Shown: positions 46,023 through 57,629 of the stretch, piece after piece | Position numbering within the stretch: position 1 is the first letter of the stretch | Layout: each line of letters starts with the position of its first letter | Source of the DNA: Magicicada septendecula | Lineage: Eukaryota; Arthropoda; Insecta; Hemiptera; Cicadidae | Assembly: GCA_034769895.1 (NCBI GenBank) | Contig: CM068367.1 | Coordinates: forward strand, 691,352,268 to 691,416,267 | DNA: 64,000 nucleotides | Direction: 5' to 3' | Program-made: the position numbers and the translations under genes | The notes under the pieces: generated by a model | The model's input: only the letters and a program-made list of their open reading frames with translations | Told to the model about the DNA's origin: nothing | Database searches by the model: none

Positions 46023-48432
46023 TGTAACGGTACATATAGTAAATGTACCAATAAAGAAGAAAAGAAGACTAAAGACGAGACGACTGACATACCTTACCCA
46101 ATAGATCAGTGAGAAGAACACGACGGACACAAAAGAAGAAAGAAGAATCAGTGAGAAGAACACAATAATAACAACCTCAAGAAAGAAGAAAGAAGAAACA
46201 ATGAGAAGGAGACAAGTGAAAACAACATCATGTATAAAATAAATAAGAGTGAGAAAGAGATCAGTGAAGGAAAGAAGAAGGAAGATATTCAGACCAGAAA
46301 AAAAGGGGAAAGAAATTGAAATATAACAAACTAACATAAACCTAGGAAGGAATAATTGTACAAGGAAGAAAGAAGAAATGTTAATTAATTACATGATATA
46401 AATCCCTAAGCTGTATGGTAAAGCCAACACTGACCACAACTCATTTGATGAATACATTCCTTGTCCATGTAAAATAAACTGTAATCAATAAAGACTAAGT
46501 ACTGTAAATAAAGAATCACCAAGAAACTGAATAAGACTAAGATAAGTTTATTTTAGCTAAATGATGTGTAGACATAAAAAGAAGACTAGGTTCCAAAATA
46601 TAAATGACCAGTTGTACAGTGGGATTGATGTTAGTAAAAACCCACTAATTAACAATGATTAAGACAATAAAAGAGTAAACAAAAGTACAATAATAATAAC
46701 CAACATCCAATGTACCAACATTGAATGAAAGCCAATCAACCAGATTAATGCAGAAATACAAATCCAGCAGCAACACACTACTGTTTACCCAGTATGCAAC
46801 GTAACCTAATCTGGGCAACCAGTTTTCACTAAAACTAGAGAAAAACAAAGCCAAAATAATATCAAACCAAAATGTATTAAGCTGGGAAGTAACTAGATGA
46901 TATAAGGAAAGTTTTGTATACAATAGATGATATAATAAACGTATATAAAAGCTATATTAATGTAATCCAATATAACTACATGTTTGTAATAACAAAGATG
47001 CATGATGCAACCAAATTATGTTGTAAACTTATAATACAAAAGTAACTCAACTGACAACCTTAAGTGGGACAGAATACTGTTCAAATGAATAAATTCAAGA
47101 AAGGTAACTATCTACATAATAAAAATAACAATAATGACAACAAAACTATAGTAACAACTAGCTGCAAGCAATTTTGATAACAACTAAACCAAGGTGATAA
47201 CCAGTACAAATGCAGAATGAACTGCAGCACATTGATAACAATGTCATTAAAACCATTATAAGTGTCATTTAAATAACAATAAAAATAATATGTAAAGAGT
47301 ACCAAGCATACAATAAGGTAACTCCATGAAGTATAGCAAACATACTTGACAAACTATAATTAAGGCAATAAACCTATAATATAGGGAAAAAGAACGCTAT
47401 CAATAGTGACTAAAACCAATAAAGTGTAAATAGGCCCTATTAGAAATTACTTAAATGTTAATATTATTATAATATAAGTAACAAACAATATGTATAGCCG
47501 TAGACTTAGGATTGAACCTATGAAAACAGACATAGTGTTAATATTAAGGCATAGTTTTAAGGGAAAAGTGGATAGTAAGATAAGAATACGTTATTACCAT
47601 CAGATATGGAATAAAAACAATGTATTAAAAATAATAAATAGCTTAATGGACACTAAGTGTTTATACCAAGTGCGATTTCAGCAACCCCGAATCCGAAATA
47701 TATGATGAGGGGATTCAAAATAATTGTCATTAAAAATTAGAAACAATAAGGGTAATTAAAATGACATCAGTGCAGTTATAAGTAAGATATTTGTCTTATA
47801 AAAATAATTGTGTGATGCTTAGCCCTTTGCACGTGGGTATGTAGGCCACAGATTCATAATCTCAAAACCAGCGACTGACGCGGCTTTAAGCATATATTTT
47901 AACGAAGCCCACCGAGATTAGATGAATTAAAAAATATTGACCAATCAGATCCTATAAAAAATACGAAATGCATCATTCCGACAGAGGAAGCGGAGACAGT
48001 CTTTCACCAGCAACGAGAGTACCTACATGCACGCCATAAAGAATTTAAATTAATTGAAAAAATTACAAAAAAGTGTAAACCCTACGAACGACCAGTTACG
48101 CAAGTATCAAATACCCATAACTATTATACTATGCTTGTCAAGTAATATATAAGTAAAAGAACGTTAATAGCGAATCGAATTAACGTCAGTTAATCGATTA
48201 ATTGCCCAATTCCAAAAGGAAGGGAACTTAGAAATATAGATAAACAATGACAAAATTGAACGCTTTCATTAACGACAATTTTAACTATTTATATGATTCT
48301 AATGTATTAGTATAAGCAAAGACATTGTATAACCAATGAAGGGAACCTGTACCCTAATCATTAGGAAGATAAGAATGTTCTATATTTTATTTTCATAATT
48401 AACTAAGAGTTACACAAGAGGGTAACCTAAAT
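46023..48432 (+). repeat. LTR copy 3, truncated, with internal deletion
   Basis: Follows LTR 2 closely from TGTAACGGTACATATAG. About 195 bp are missing after ACCTACATGCACGCC (near 48034). Homology ends at GGTAACCTAAAT (48432), where the inverted Tigger arm begins. CCAAT at 47941 and TATA at 47953 are kept. Confidence 0.8.
47941..47961 (+). promoter_or_regulatory. LTR core promoter (CCAAT and TATA), copy 3
   Basis: Same arrangement as copies 1 and 2, retained in the truncated LTR. Confidence 0.45.
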
Positions 48433-49567
48433 TCTTAGTAATAAGCGAACACGTATGTATTCAAGGAGGAAATTTTGAACGCCTGGAAAACTGATTATTA
48501 CAATGGTTCCAGCAGCACAGTGTGGAAGGCTCCCTATCAGCGGGCCAGTGGTTTGAGAAAAAGCAAATGAACTGGTACAGAGAGATTCGACGTTGAAGCT
48601 TTCATGCGTCGACGGGCTGCCTACATAAATTTAAGATAAGGAAAAAGCGTGTGCGGTGAGATTAAGAGTGTAGACGTTAATACAGTGCATGAGTGGAGAG
48701 AACGCCGTTTGAGGAAATGAACGTCTCAGTATGCTCCCAAAGACCTGTTTAATCCTGATTAAACAGCCTTTTTTTAATTTACTTCCTGACCTCACATTGG
48801 CATTCAAAGGAGATGAATCTCATGGCGAAAGGCGGGGTAAGCAACGCGTGACAACACTGTTGTGTTAAACAGTGACGGAAGTGAAAAACTGCTTCCTCTA
48901 ACTGCAGAAAAATTTGCAAGGCTGCAGTGTTTTAAAAATATTGCAACGTTCACTACGAAATACGCTAACAACAATAAATTGTAGATCACAACAAAAGTGT
49001 TTGAAGTCTGTCTGCAAGGTGTCCATGCAAAAATGAGCATAAAAGGTCGAAAAATCCTTCGGTTTGTGGACAGATGGACACATACGTCAGATCTAAAGAA
49101 CGTTGAGAGTGGAATGTTTTCCTGCAAATTGCACAAGCGAACTACAACCGCTGGACCTGGGAATAATCCGCAATTTTAAATTGCATTAGCACAAGATGCT
49201 GGTATAGCAATGCCATCCAATGGAAAGAAGGATGAAATGAAAATTCAATCAAGATTTCTTCGTGATTCTTGTAACTTGTAACTAGGAAAGCAATACTGTG
49301 CCGTATGATTTTATGCAGTGTCCTGGTAAAATTTCAAACACATACTGTTTCGTAAATAATGAATAGATTAAAAAAAGCATCAGTAAGTTCAGAAAGATTA
49401 AACATTTTTACACCAGGAGAGGAATAGAGGTTTTTAAATTCCGGTATTTTATGATGATCCTGTATGTTCTACTGTGATTTTCTCGCAATTTCTAAAATTT
49501 ACAATTGATTTCTGTGTACCAGGTATAGGCAATGCAGTAATCCTCATGTTAATTACTTATAGGCATA
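48432..49567 (+). repeat. Left arm of 1.14-kb inverted repeat (Tigger relic)
   Basis: From TTCTTAGTAATAAGCGAAC to TTACTTATAGGCATA this is the reverse complement of 52269-53410, with a few percent differences and one small indel. It encodes an eroded Tigger/CENP-B-type transposase on the plus strand: HAKMSIKGRKILRFVDRW, then, after a shift, FPANCTSELQPLDLGIIRNF, the motif around the third catalytic Asp. Stops and shifts are frequent. Confidence 0.88.
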
Positions 49568-51590
49568 TAAGTAAGCGAGAAAATGAATCTGGCCAGAGCC
49601 ATGAAACTAAACAAATTTATTGTCAACGATTATTTCACCAAGCTACGTAAAGTACTCGTTGAAATGAATTTGATGACATTTCCTGAGCGAATTTTTAATA
49701 TGGACGAGAAAGGGTGTCACCTCCATTTACACAAGGATCCTGCAGTTTACGCCAAAAAGGGATCTAAGAGAGTACATTTTGTGTCTAAAGAGCATGGGGA
49801 AAGCGTTACAATAGTTGGTTGCGGGAATGCAATTCGTACCGTCATCCCTCCAATGATTCTTTTGAAAAGGAAACGCATGAAGCCGGAATGGAAGGACAAC
49901 TTGCCAGCAGGATCTGACTGTCAAATGACTTCAAAAGGTAGCATGACTACCGAAGCATTTTGTGTTTGGTTGGACCACTTTGCAAGATTTAAACCAAATG
50001 GTTCATGCCTTTTAATTTTTGATGGTGCAAAATGCCACCTTGACTACACTATTGTAGAAAAAGCAGAAGCACAACATTACTCTGTTTTGCCTACCGGCAA
50101 ACACAACCCACGAGTTGCAACCTTTTGACAAATCTTGCTATGGACCGTTTGAGACATTCTGGGACCAACAAGTTCTTCTCTTCCTCGATCAGACAAACCA
50201 TGATGACATAACAAAAGCTAGGTTTGGTAACATTTTCTCGCCTGTCTGGGACAAAGCCATGAAACCAGAAAATATCAAAGCAGGATTTAAAGCGACTGGT
50301 GTGTATCCTTTCAATCCAAACACAATACCTGAGCAAGCGTTTATAACAAGTGAAGTTACCAATGTACCAGACCTAAGATTAAGTTTAGTAACAGAAAACA
50401 AAACAAATGATACTCTTGTCACGGTTTCATCGTCTCCAGTCGCGGGTCCATCGTCGTTAGTCACAAGTACACCGTCCTCATTCCCTCATCAATCATCTTT
50501 AAACAGTAAGAAGCAGAAACGGTATCGATGCATTTCATCGTCATCTTCATCAGATTCTAGTATTCATTTAGGCGACCTGAGTGACTACTCTAGTGAAGAA
50601 GAAAAAGAACACCAGACGCCATTTCATGAGGTGATGCCAACGCCAATCAAGCAGCGTAAAACTACTCGTGTGACAAAGCCATCGATTAACTCTCGAGTTG
50701 TGGTTCTATCTAAGTCACTGTTCACAGATACCACTAGGTCATACCAGAATCCATCTACTCCTGCCACTTCAAAAATTGTGCCAAGTAAGAAACAGTTAAG
50801 ACAAGTCCAACAGTCATGTGAGAAGAAACTTGTCGAAAAAAATATTCGAAAGAAGAAAACTTGTCCAGAAAAGGAAAGCTGGTTTTGCTTCATATGTGGT
50901 GTAGATGAAGTCAAGGACATGCGGAGATGCGCGACTTGTGGTGTGTACACACACGAGGAGTGTGTCGGCCTAACAAAAGCCGATAAAGACATTCATTTGC
51001 CCTCAGTGTACTTCTTGAATGAACTTTTTTTCTTAAAATGAAGCTTAATTTGTTACAAATTTGATTTTATAATTTTCCTTAAGTTTTTTAAAGCTTAACG
51101 TTGATTTTTCTTTGATGTTTTTAAGCTACTTCTTTATTTTTGACTATAAAAAACGTTTTTCTTTAAAAAAATTGTATAGACATTTTATTTTATAATGGTG
51201 ATACATTTTTTAATAAGACTTTTTATTCAAAAATCATTAACGATAATAAATTTTGTTTAATATGATATTTTATTAAATTATTTTCAGCCCAGTATCCAAT
51301 ACTCAAATTTATAAACTGTTTCTTGCCAAATAATATGAATAAAAATGCAAAAAAACACCATTGGCCATATTACCTGCATATGGGCATATTACCTGCACTA
51401 TGTAAGATTTTTTTACGTTGGGAAAAAAACAATAAATACAAAAGATAAAGAAATTATAAGTGGTCCATACGCAGCCAAACAAACATAGTTTATGACCATA
51501 TACTTACTTTGGTTTTCCCGTAAATACAAAAAAATATATAAGGAATTTAAATAAGGGTGGCCATATTACCTGCACTTACCTTAGTATAAT
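49568..51590 (+). mobile_element. Pogo/Tigger-type element with PHD transposase, 5'-truncated
   Basis: The core between the inverted arms holds a DDE_1 transposase and an AT-rich tail. That tail repeats GCCATATTACCTGCA three times (about 51364, 51386 and 51562), possibly subterminal transposase-binding sites, and ends GGCCATATTACCTGCACTTA. No matching left end is visible, so the copy starts inside the gene. Confidence 0.6.
49583..51041 (+). pseudogene. DDE_1 (pogo/Tigger-like) transposase with PHD finger
   Basis: The first frame (49583-50128) carries IFNMDEKG with the first catalytic Asp at residue 41 and LLIFDGAKCH with the second at 147. A one-base shift near 50100 moves to the next frame, where TTHELQPFDKSCYGPF holds the third Asp (codon 50127-50129). 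It continues through AGFKATGVYPFNPNTIP to a Ser-rich linker and a C-terminal zinc finger, CFICGVDEVKDMRRC then CATCGVYTHEEC (C-x2-C-x10-C-x2-C-x4-H-x2-C), a PHD-type pattern lacking its last cysteine pair. The N-terminal DNA-binding domains are missing, since the sequence enters at LARAMKLNKFIVNDYF. Only one shift breaks about 490 codons, so decay is recent. Confidence 0.85.
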
Positions 51591-51790
51591 TAAATGGTGT
51601 AGTACTGAAAAGAAATTACGTATAATTTACAATTTGGAATAATACAATATAAACTTATAAAACACAACATATATACATGTAGGCCTATATATAGAGAAAA
51701 ATTGCACAGATATAATTAATTGTTTCCGCCCAAAATCCATTACCTTCCCCTGTTTTTTTTATTTTCTGCTGGTAGAGTAAACTATGTCTT
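51591..51790. other. Noncoding junction
   Basis: AT-rich stretch between the PHD-transposase element and the C-terminal end of the Tigger pseudogene on the opposite strand. Nothing recognised. Confidence 0.35.
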
Positions 51791-54107
51791 CAAATATTGA
51801 CAAATGCGTTATAATTTTGTCGGATACACGTCATGCGCGTTACAAAGTGTTTAATTGTCTCTAGGGCATTAACGAGTCACTAAAATACACGGAGGTCTGC
51901 GCTGGTTCTTTGTCATCATCACCATCATCTTCGTCCATTTCCTGCTGAATGGCATCAGCAATCTGCGATATGGTCATGGCTTCCATAGTAAAACGTTTTC
52001 TCAAATGTTCACGTAAGTAGTCGTCAAACCAGGCATGCCCTTCTAATTTGCCCCATTCCTCATCATCAATGGGAACATCACAAGTATCTTCATTATTACA
52101 GGCTTCGCTATTCCCGAATCAGGCTTTGTGAAAGCAGTTGCGGACAGTGAGTTACGATAGTTTGTGCCATGTAGATGTAATGTAATGCACTGCCTGTTAG
52201 AAGAGACCAAAGCAAAGTGCAAAAATAGAATTTTGATAGACCAATACTGTAATTTCTTTAGGCAGACTTATGCCTATAAGTAATTAACATGAGGATTACT
52301 GCATTGCCTATACCTGGTACACAGAAATCAATTGTAAATTTTAGAAATTGCGAGAAAATCACAGTAGAACATACAGGATCATCATAAAATACCGGAATTT
52401 AAAAACCTCTATTCCTCTCCTGGTATAAAAATGTTTAATCTTTCTGAACTTACTGATGCTTTTTTTAATCTATTCATTATTTACGAAACAGTATGTGTTT
52501 GAAATTTTACCAGGACACTGCATAAAATCATACGGCACAGTATTGCTTTCCTAGTTACAAGTTACAAGAATCACGAAGAAATCTTACCTGTAAAATTGAA
52601 TTTTCATTTCATCCTTCTTTCCATTGGATGGCATGCTATACCAGCATCTTGTGCTAATACAATTTAAAATTGCGGATTATTCCCAGGTCCAGCGGTTGTA
52701 GTTCGCTTGTGCAATTTGCAGGAAAACAGTCCACTCTCACGTTCTTTAGATCTGACGTATGTGTCCATCTGTCCACAAACCGAAGGATTTTTCGACCTTT
52801 TATGCTCATTTTTGCATGGATGCCTTGCAGCCAGACTTCAAACACTTTTGTTGTGATCTACAATTTATTGTTGTTAGTGTATTTCGTAGTGAACGTTGCA
52901 ATATTTTTAAAACACTGCAGCCTTGCACATTTTTCTGCAGTTAGAGGAAGCAGTTTTTCACTTCCGTCACTGTTTAACACAACAGTGTTGTCACGCGTTG
53001 CTTACCCCGCCTTTCGCCATGAGATTCATCTCCTTTGAATGCCAATGTGAGGTCAGGAAGTAAATTAAAAAAAGGCTGTTTAATCAGGATTAAACAGGTC
53101 TTTGGGAGCATACTGAGACGTTCATTTCCTCAAACGGCGTTCTCTCCACTCATGCACTGTATTAACGTCTACACTCTTAATCTCACCGCACACGCTTTTT
53201 CCTTATCTTAAATTTATGTAGGCAGCCCGTCGACACATGAAAGCTTCAACGTCGAATCTGTCTGTACCAGTTCATTTGCTTTTTCTCAAACCACTGGCCC
53301 GCTGATAGGGAGCCTTCCACACTGTGCTGCTGGAACCATTGTAATAATCAGTTTTCCAGGCGTTCAAAATTTCCTCCTTGAATATATACGTGTTCGCTTA
53401 TTACTAAGAACACCAAAAATACAAGAACTTTCTTCAATTTCGGTTGCTTTAGCCACAAATGAATTTAATGTCGACGGAGCAATTGCCAATCTTTGGTGAT
53501 GTCTACTCGCTTCTTATTCCCGCTTTCCTTCACTACTTTCAAAATGTTTAATTTCTCTGCGATAATAACGCACTTCCTCTTCCTTCCACTTATTTTACAC
53601 TCACGATGTTATCTATAATAGGCACAGTAATCCTATCGAACTGATGTCGACGAAGCAGTAGAGCTTTACAAGGAGTGAGCAAATACCTTACATTTCTGGG
53701 AATCAAAGCTAGCTCAAGAACTGCTAACTCAACCGAACGGCACTAACTGACCGATTCGCTGAAAATGTACTGTCACTCCAAAATATCTGCGTTCATACAA
53801 TAATTTTGTGATATAAGCGACATAAATCTGAATAAATACGTATTAAATGAAGTTTCAGAACTCAATGTATTAAAGAATAAATGTATTCAGAATAAAAGAG
53901 TTTATTTCATAATAAACGTACAAATGAAGTTTCATATCTCTGGGATTTAAGAATTTGATCGTATAAGTGTAAAAAACGAATAAACGAAAAATGTATAACC
54001 AAAATAAAATAACATGCAAAGTATAGGAATTTTGCCGGGACATTGGAGAAAAAACAAGTAAGTGTGAAAAACGTATAAGTGCGAAACGTATAAAAGAAGT
54101 TTTACTG
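51791..54107 (-). pseudogene. Tigger/CENP-B-type element and transposase, decayed
   Basis: On the minus strand the element starts at 54107 with CAGTAAAACTTCTTTTATACG, next to a TA at 54108. Coding remains follow: FVDRWTHTSDLKNVRVDCF and PANCTSELQPLDLGIIRNF near 52845-52654, then an acidic C-terminal part (WFDDYLREHLRKRF, QEMDEDDGDDDKE). One shift later it ends ALETIKHFVTRMT with a TGA near 51795. The order fits a Tigger/jerky-type DDE transposase. Stops and shifts are frequent. Its middle (52269-53410) is duplicated in inverse orientation at 48432-49567. The second TIR was not found. Confidence 0.78.
52269..53410 (-). repeat. Right arm of 1.14-kb inverted repeat
   Basis: Reverse complement of 48432-49567. 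Only this arm continues at both ends into further Tigger sequence, so it is the parental copy. Confidence 0.88.
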
Positions 54108-54155
54108 TAGTATAGTTCATGGTGACTTCATCCCAGGGCAAAACATATTTTTATT

Positions 54156-55159
54156 ACTTCCATATTCCTTAAGGAATGGAAGTATGGTGATGGCAAAAAA
54201 AATCGTGTTCGAGATTATTGCAGATTCTGATTCTACTACACTCAAAACATGAAAAAAAGTCGTTTTCCGAAAAGTGTCTGTGTGTGTCTGTCTGTGTGTC
54301 TATAGATTTTTTTCTATGGCAAACGATAACTGCCGCAAATTCAAACAGAATCAAATAATTTTTTGCATACAGCCCTGATTTGTAGAGTACTCACGACCTA
54401 TTGTTTTTGGTGAAGATCGGTTGAGGGAAAGGGGTAGTTTACCTGCAACGGTTTTTTTTTATCAAGGGAAATTTTTTTTTGGCAAACGATAACAGCCGCA
54501 AATTCAAACAGAATCAAATAATGTTTCGCATACAGCCCTGAATTGTAGAGTTCTCAAGACCTATTGTTTTTGGTGAAGATCGGTTAAGGGAAAGGGGTAG
54601 TTTACCTGTAACGTTTTATGTTTTAACAAGGGTATTTCCTATGGCAAATGATAACAGCCGCAAATTCAAACAGAATCAAAAGATTATTTGCATACAACCC
54701 TAAATTGTAGAGTTCTCAAGACCTATTGTTTTTGGTGAAGATCGGTTAAGGGAAAGGGGTGGTTTACCTACAACGTTTTTTTAACAAGGGTATTTTCTAT
54801 GGCAAACGATAACAGCCGTAAATTCAAACAGAATCAAATAATTTTCTGCATAAAGCCCTGATTTGTAGAGTACTCAAGACCTATTGTTTTTGGTGAAGAT
54901 CGGTTGAGGGGAAAGGGGTAGTTTACCAGCAACGTTTTTTATCAAGTGTATTTTCTATGGCAAACGATAACTGCCGCAAATTCAAACAGAATCAAATAAT
55001 TTTTTGCATACGTCCCTGAATTTTAGAGGTCTCAAGGACTTTCGAGTTTGGTGAAGATCGGTTAAGGGGAAGGGGTAGTTTACCTGCAACCTTTTACGTT
55101 TTAACAAGAGTAAAGTACTTGAAAATTTATTTAAACTTTTTGAAACAATGGTAATTGTT
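54156..55159 (+). repeat. Block A: satellite-like array, forward copy
   Basis: Starts ACTTCCATATTCCTTAAGG. Five units of 158-163 bp start at 54318, 54481, 54643, 54801 and 54959, each with GGCAAACGATAAC (one variant), CAAATTCAAACAGAATC and GGTGAAGATCGGTT. The block ends CAATGGTAATTGTT. It is the inverse of 56622-57629. No coding potential. Confidence 0.88.
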
Positions 55160-55469
55160 AAATATCGGTATGGAGAACCATACATGACTTCCATATTCTA
55201 AGATTTATATTTAAAATCATTTTCGAAATGAAATATTACCATAGAAACTACTTCTTTCTACTTACTGCTTCAGCCTTAACCACAGTACTGTGGTCACTAA
55301 CGTATACCACCTCACGTTATCGCACTCGATTTTCACTGATGATGGAAGTCGATGGCATTGCCGAAATGTCTGGTTTTGTAGAAAACATTGGACTACGGCC
55401 AAATATCCCGGGAAGGAATTTTAACAAAAACTACTTCTTTGTTGCCGATAACGTTGTACACATATATAT
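55160..55469 (+). repeat. Segment B, copy 1 (310 bp)
   Basis: Direct repeat of 57630-57939, equal in length, beginning AAATATCGGTATGGAG. It contains CACTGATGATGGAAG and GCCGAAATGTCTGG, like the terminal repeats of Penelope-like elements. The frame across it (from 55228) has no recognised domain. Confidence 0.85.
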
Positions 55470-55900
55470 CAGTGGCGAAGTTACATGGAGGCAATTGAGG
55501 CAATGCCTACCCTAAAAAATTCTGTAGAATAAAAATTATAAATACGTATGAACTACATAACGTAAAGATTATACATTGTTACTGCGACTGTCAAATTTAT
55601 TAAACCGAAACGTGCTTTATTGAGCGACCGCTAGATGGTGACAGGTGAGATTCGGCATAGTTCGTTTAAAGCGAATGAGGCAACCTGAACTTGCCTCAGC
55701 GTTTTTTGTATACATCGTATGTAAGCAATGTAGAGGTGTGATAGGGAAGTGTAGGGAGGGGGGATTGTCCCACGCTGTACACATAGAGCGTTGAGGCATG
55801 CCTCACTTCTGTGGTCCAAACAGTTAAGTTAAAGCGCCTGTGTTGTTTCTAAGTGTTTATTTTATGCGGTTATTAAAAGTGTCACTGTTATTCCGCTGAA
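55470..55900 (+). mobile_element. hAT element 5' end fragment
   Basis: CAGTGGCGAAGTTACATGG interrupts segment B exactly where copy 2 continues with ATAAAATATATG. CAGTGGCGAAG is a typical hAT terminus, and the ATATATAT before it could be the 8-bp target. No transposase or 3' end was found, and the right limit is approximate. Confidence 0.4.
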
Positions 55901-56021
55901 CTAACAGACGATCAAGATTGTTATTTGAATTATTTGTAACATTAAACATATATATAGAAACTAATCAAGTTTAAAAATTTGAAGTTCAATCAGTTGTATT
56001 ATTGTGTATGACTAATACAAG

Positions 56022-56236
56022 GATTGTTCAATAGAAACACGTATAGAGCTGTAAAGCATTTTTTATTCAACGATTTTAAAAGAAGTCTCCAATAACATTA
56101 AGACATGACTTCCACTGTTGCGCTAACCTGTAGATTCCCTGCTAGTAAAATTCTTACGGCAGTTTGTGGAACCATTCGGTTACAGCAAACTCTATCTCAG
56201 CGTCCGATTTGAACCACCGTCCTTTTAGTGATTCCT
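56022..56236 (-). pseudogene. Second mariner relic, transposase C-terminus
   Basis: The minus strand reads KESLKGRWFKSDAEIEFAV, then TEWFHKLP, two stops, and QGIYRLAQQWKSCLNVIGDF. This matches the mariner C-terminal pattern (FxSxEEVxxAVxEWL, then GIxxLxxRWxKCIxxxGDY). The catalytic region is missing. It differs clearly from the copy at 12325, so it is a separate family or an older insertion. Confidence 0.62.
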
Positions 56237-56296
56237 TAAAAAAAATTTAAGATAAGATTTTTGCCTACCCATTCATTAACTACTAGCTTCGCCAGT

Positions 56297-56419
56297 AAGC
56301 AAATTGATGTCCATTTTTTCGGCTTGCACGCGTTATGTTGGTGTGGGTTTCGGCACTTTCCGTTTAAAAAGCGTGCAAATGTAAGAAAATAAACATGAAT
56401 GAGGCCAGAAATAACGCGA

Positions 56420-56455
<36 letters not shown>

Positions 56456-56561
56456 CCCTGCCTTTTTACTGCGGTAGTCATAATAATAAAATGGAAACGT
56501 AAACAGTACATAACTGAGATACGCTTGCCTGCCAAGCGCGATATATTTTCTCTTATACATG
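56297..56561. repeat. Segment D, copy 1
   Basis: Begins AAGCAAATTGATGTCC and ends CTTATACATG, and is directly repeated at 58309-58563 with about 10% differences. It includes a GT microsatellite (56422-56454). Confidence 0.82.
56422..56454. repeat. (GT)n microsatellite
   Basis: GT run inside segment D; shorter in copy 2 (58437-58456). Confidence 0.95.
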
Positions 56562-56621
56562 ATTTACATTAAAATGAAAAAATTATAATTTTATTGCCTG
56601 GCAACAAAATTATTTTATTTT

Positions 56622-57629
56622 CAACAATTACCATTGTTTGAAAAAGTTTAAATGAATTTTCAAGTACTTTACTCTTGTTAAAACGTAAAAGGTTGCAGGT
56701 AAACTACCCCTTCCCCTTAACCGATCTTCACCAAAATCTAAAGGCCTTGAGTCCTCTACAATTCACTGACGTATGCAAAAAATTATTTGATTCTGTTTGA
56801 ATTTGTGGCGGTTATCGTTTGCCATAGAAAATACGCTTGATAAAAAACGTTGCAGGTAAACTACCCCTTCCCCTTAACCGATCTTCACCAAAAACAATAG
56901 GTCTTGAGTACTCTACAAATCAGGGCTGTATGCAGAAAATTATTTGATTCTGTTTGAATTTGCGGCTGTTATCGTTTGCCATAGAAAATACCCTTGTTAA
57001 AAAAACGTTGTAGCTAAACTACCCCTTTCCCTTAACCGATCTTCACCAAAAACAATAGGTCTTGAGAACTCTACAATTTTGGACTGTATGCAAATAATCT
57101 TTTGATTCTGTTTGAATTTGCGGCTGTTATCGTTTGCCATAGGAAATACCCTTGTTAAAACATAAAACGTTACAGGTAAACTACCCCTTTCCCTTAACCG
57201 ATCTTCACCAAAAACAATAGGTCTTGAGAACTCTACAATTCAGGGCTGTATGCGAAACATTATTTGATTCTGTTTGAATTTGCGGCTGTTATCGTTTGCC
57301 AAAAAAAAAAATTTCCCTTGATAAAAAAAAACCGTTGCAGGTAAACTACCCCTTTCCCTCAACCGATCTTCACCAAAAACAATAGGTTGTGAGTACTCTA
57401 CAAATCAGGGCTGTATGCAAAAAATTATTTGATTCTGTTTGAATTTGCGGCAGTTATCGTTTGCCATAGAAAAAAAATCTACAGACACACAGACAGACAC
57501 ACACACAGACACTTTTCGGAAAACGACTTTTTTTCATGTTTTGAGTGTAGTAGAATCAGAATCTGCAATAATCTCGACACGATTTTTTTTGCCATCACCA
57601 TACTTCCATTCCTTAAGGAATATGGAAGT
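56622..57629 (-). repeat. Block A: satellite-like array, inverted copy
   Basis: Inverse of 54156-55159, also with five units (GTTATCGTTTGCC at five regular positions between 56811 and 57465). It ends AAGGAATATGGAAGT at 57629, directly followed by segment B. Confidence 0.88.

Larger units (their letters stand above)
33897..48432 (+). mobile_element. Tandem LTR-retrotransposon array (LARD-like)
   Basis: Order: LTR 1 (33897-37688), internal 1 (37689-40195), LTR 2 (40196-43827), internal 2 (43828-46022), LTR 3 (46023-48432, truncated). Repeat period is about 5.8-6.3 kb and copies look about 98-99% alike by eye. LTRs exceed the internal regions in length, and the internals hold only a broken gag-like frame. 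The purine-rich AATAAGGAGGCAATA before LTRs 2 and 3 would be the polypurine tract. The element would depend on another for polymerase. The tandem form is expected from recombination between LTRs of neighbouring copies. Confidence 0.75.

Noticed and set aside
34022..48000. Many minus-strand hydrophobic frames repeated in the LTR array
   Set aside because: They arise from purine-rich plus-strand DNA, recur only because the LTRs are duplicated, and show no domain or start context.
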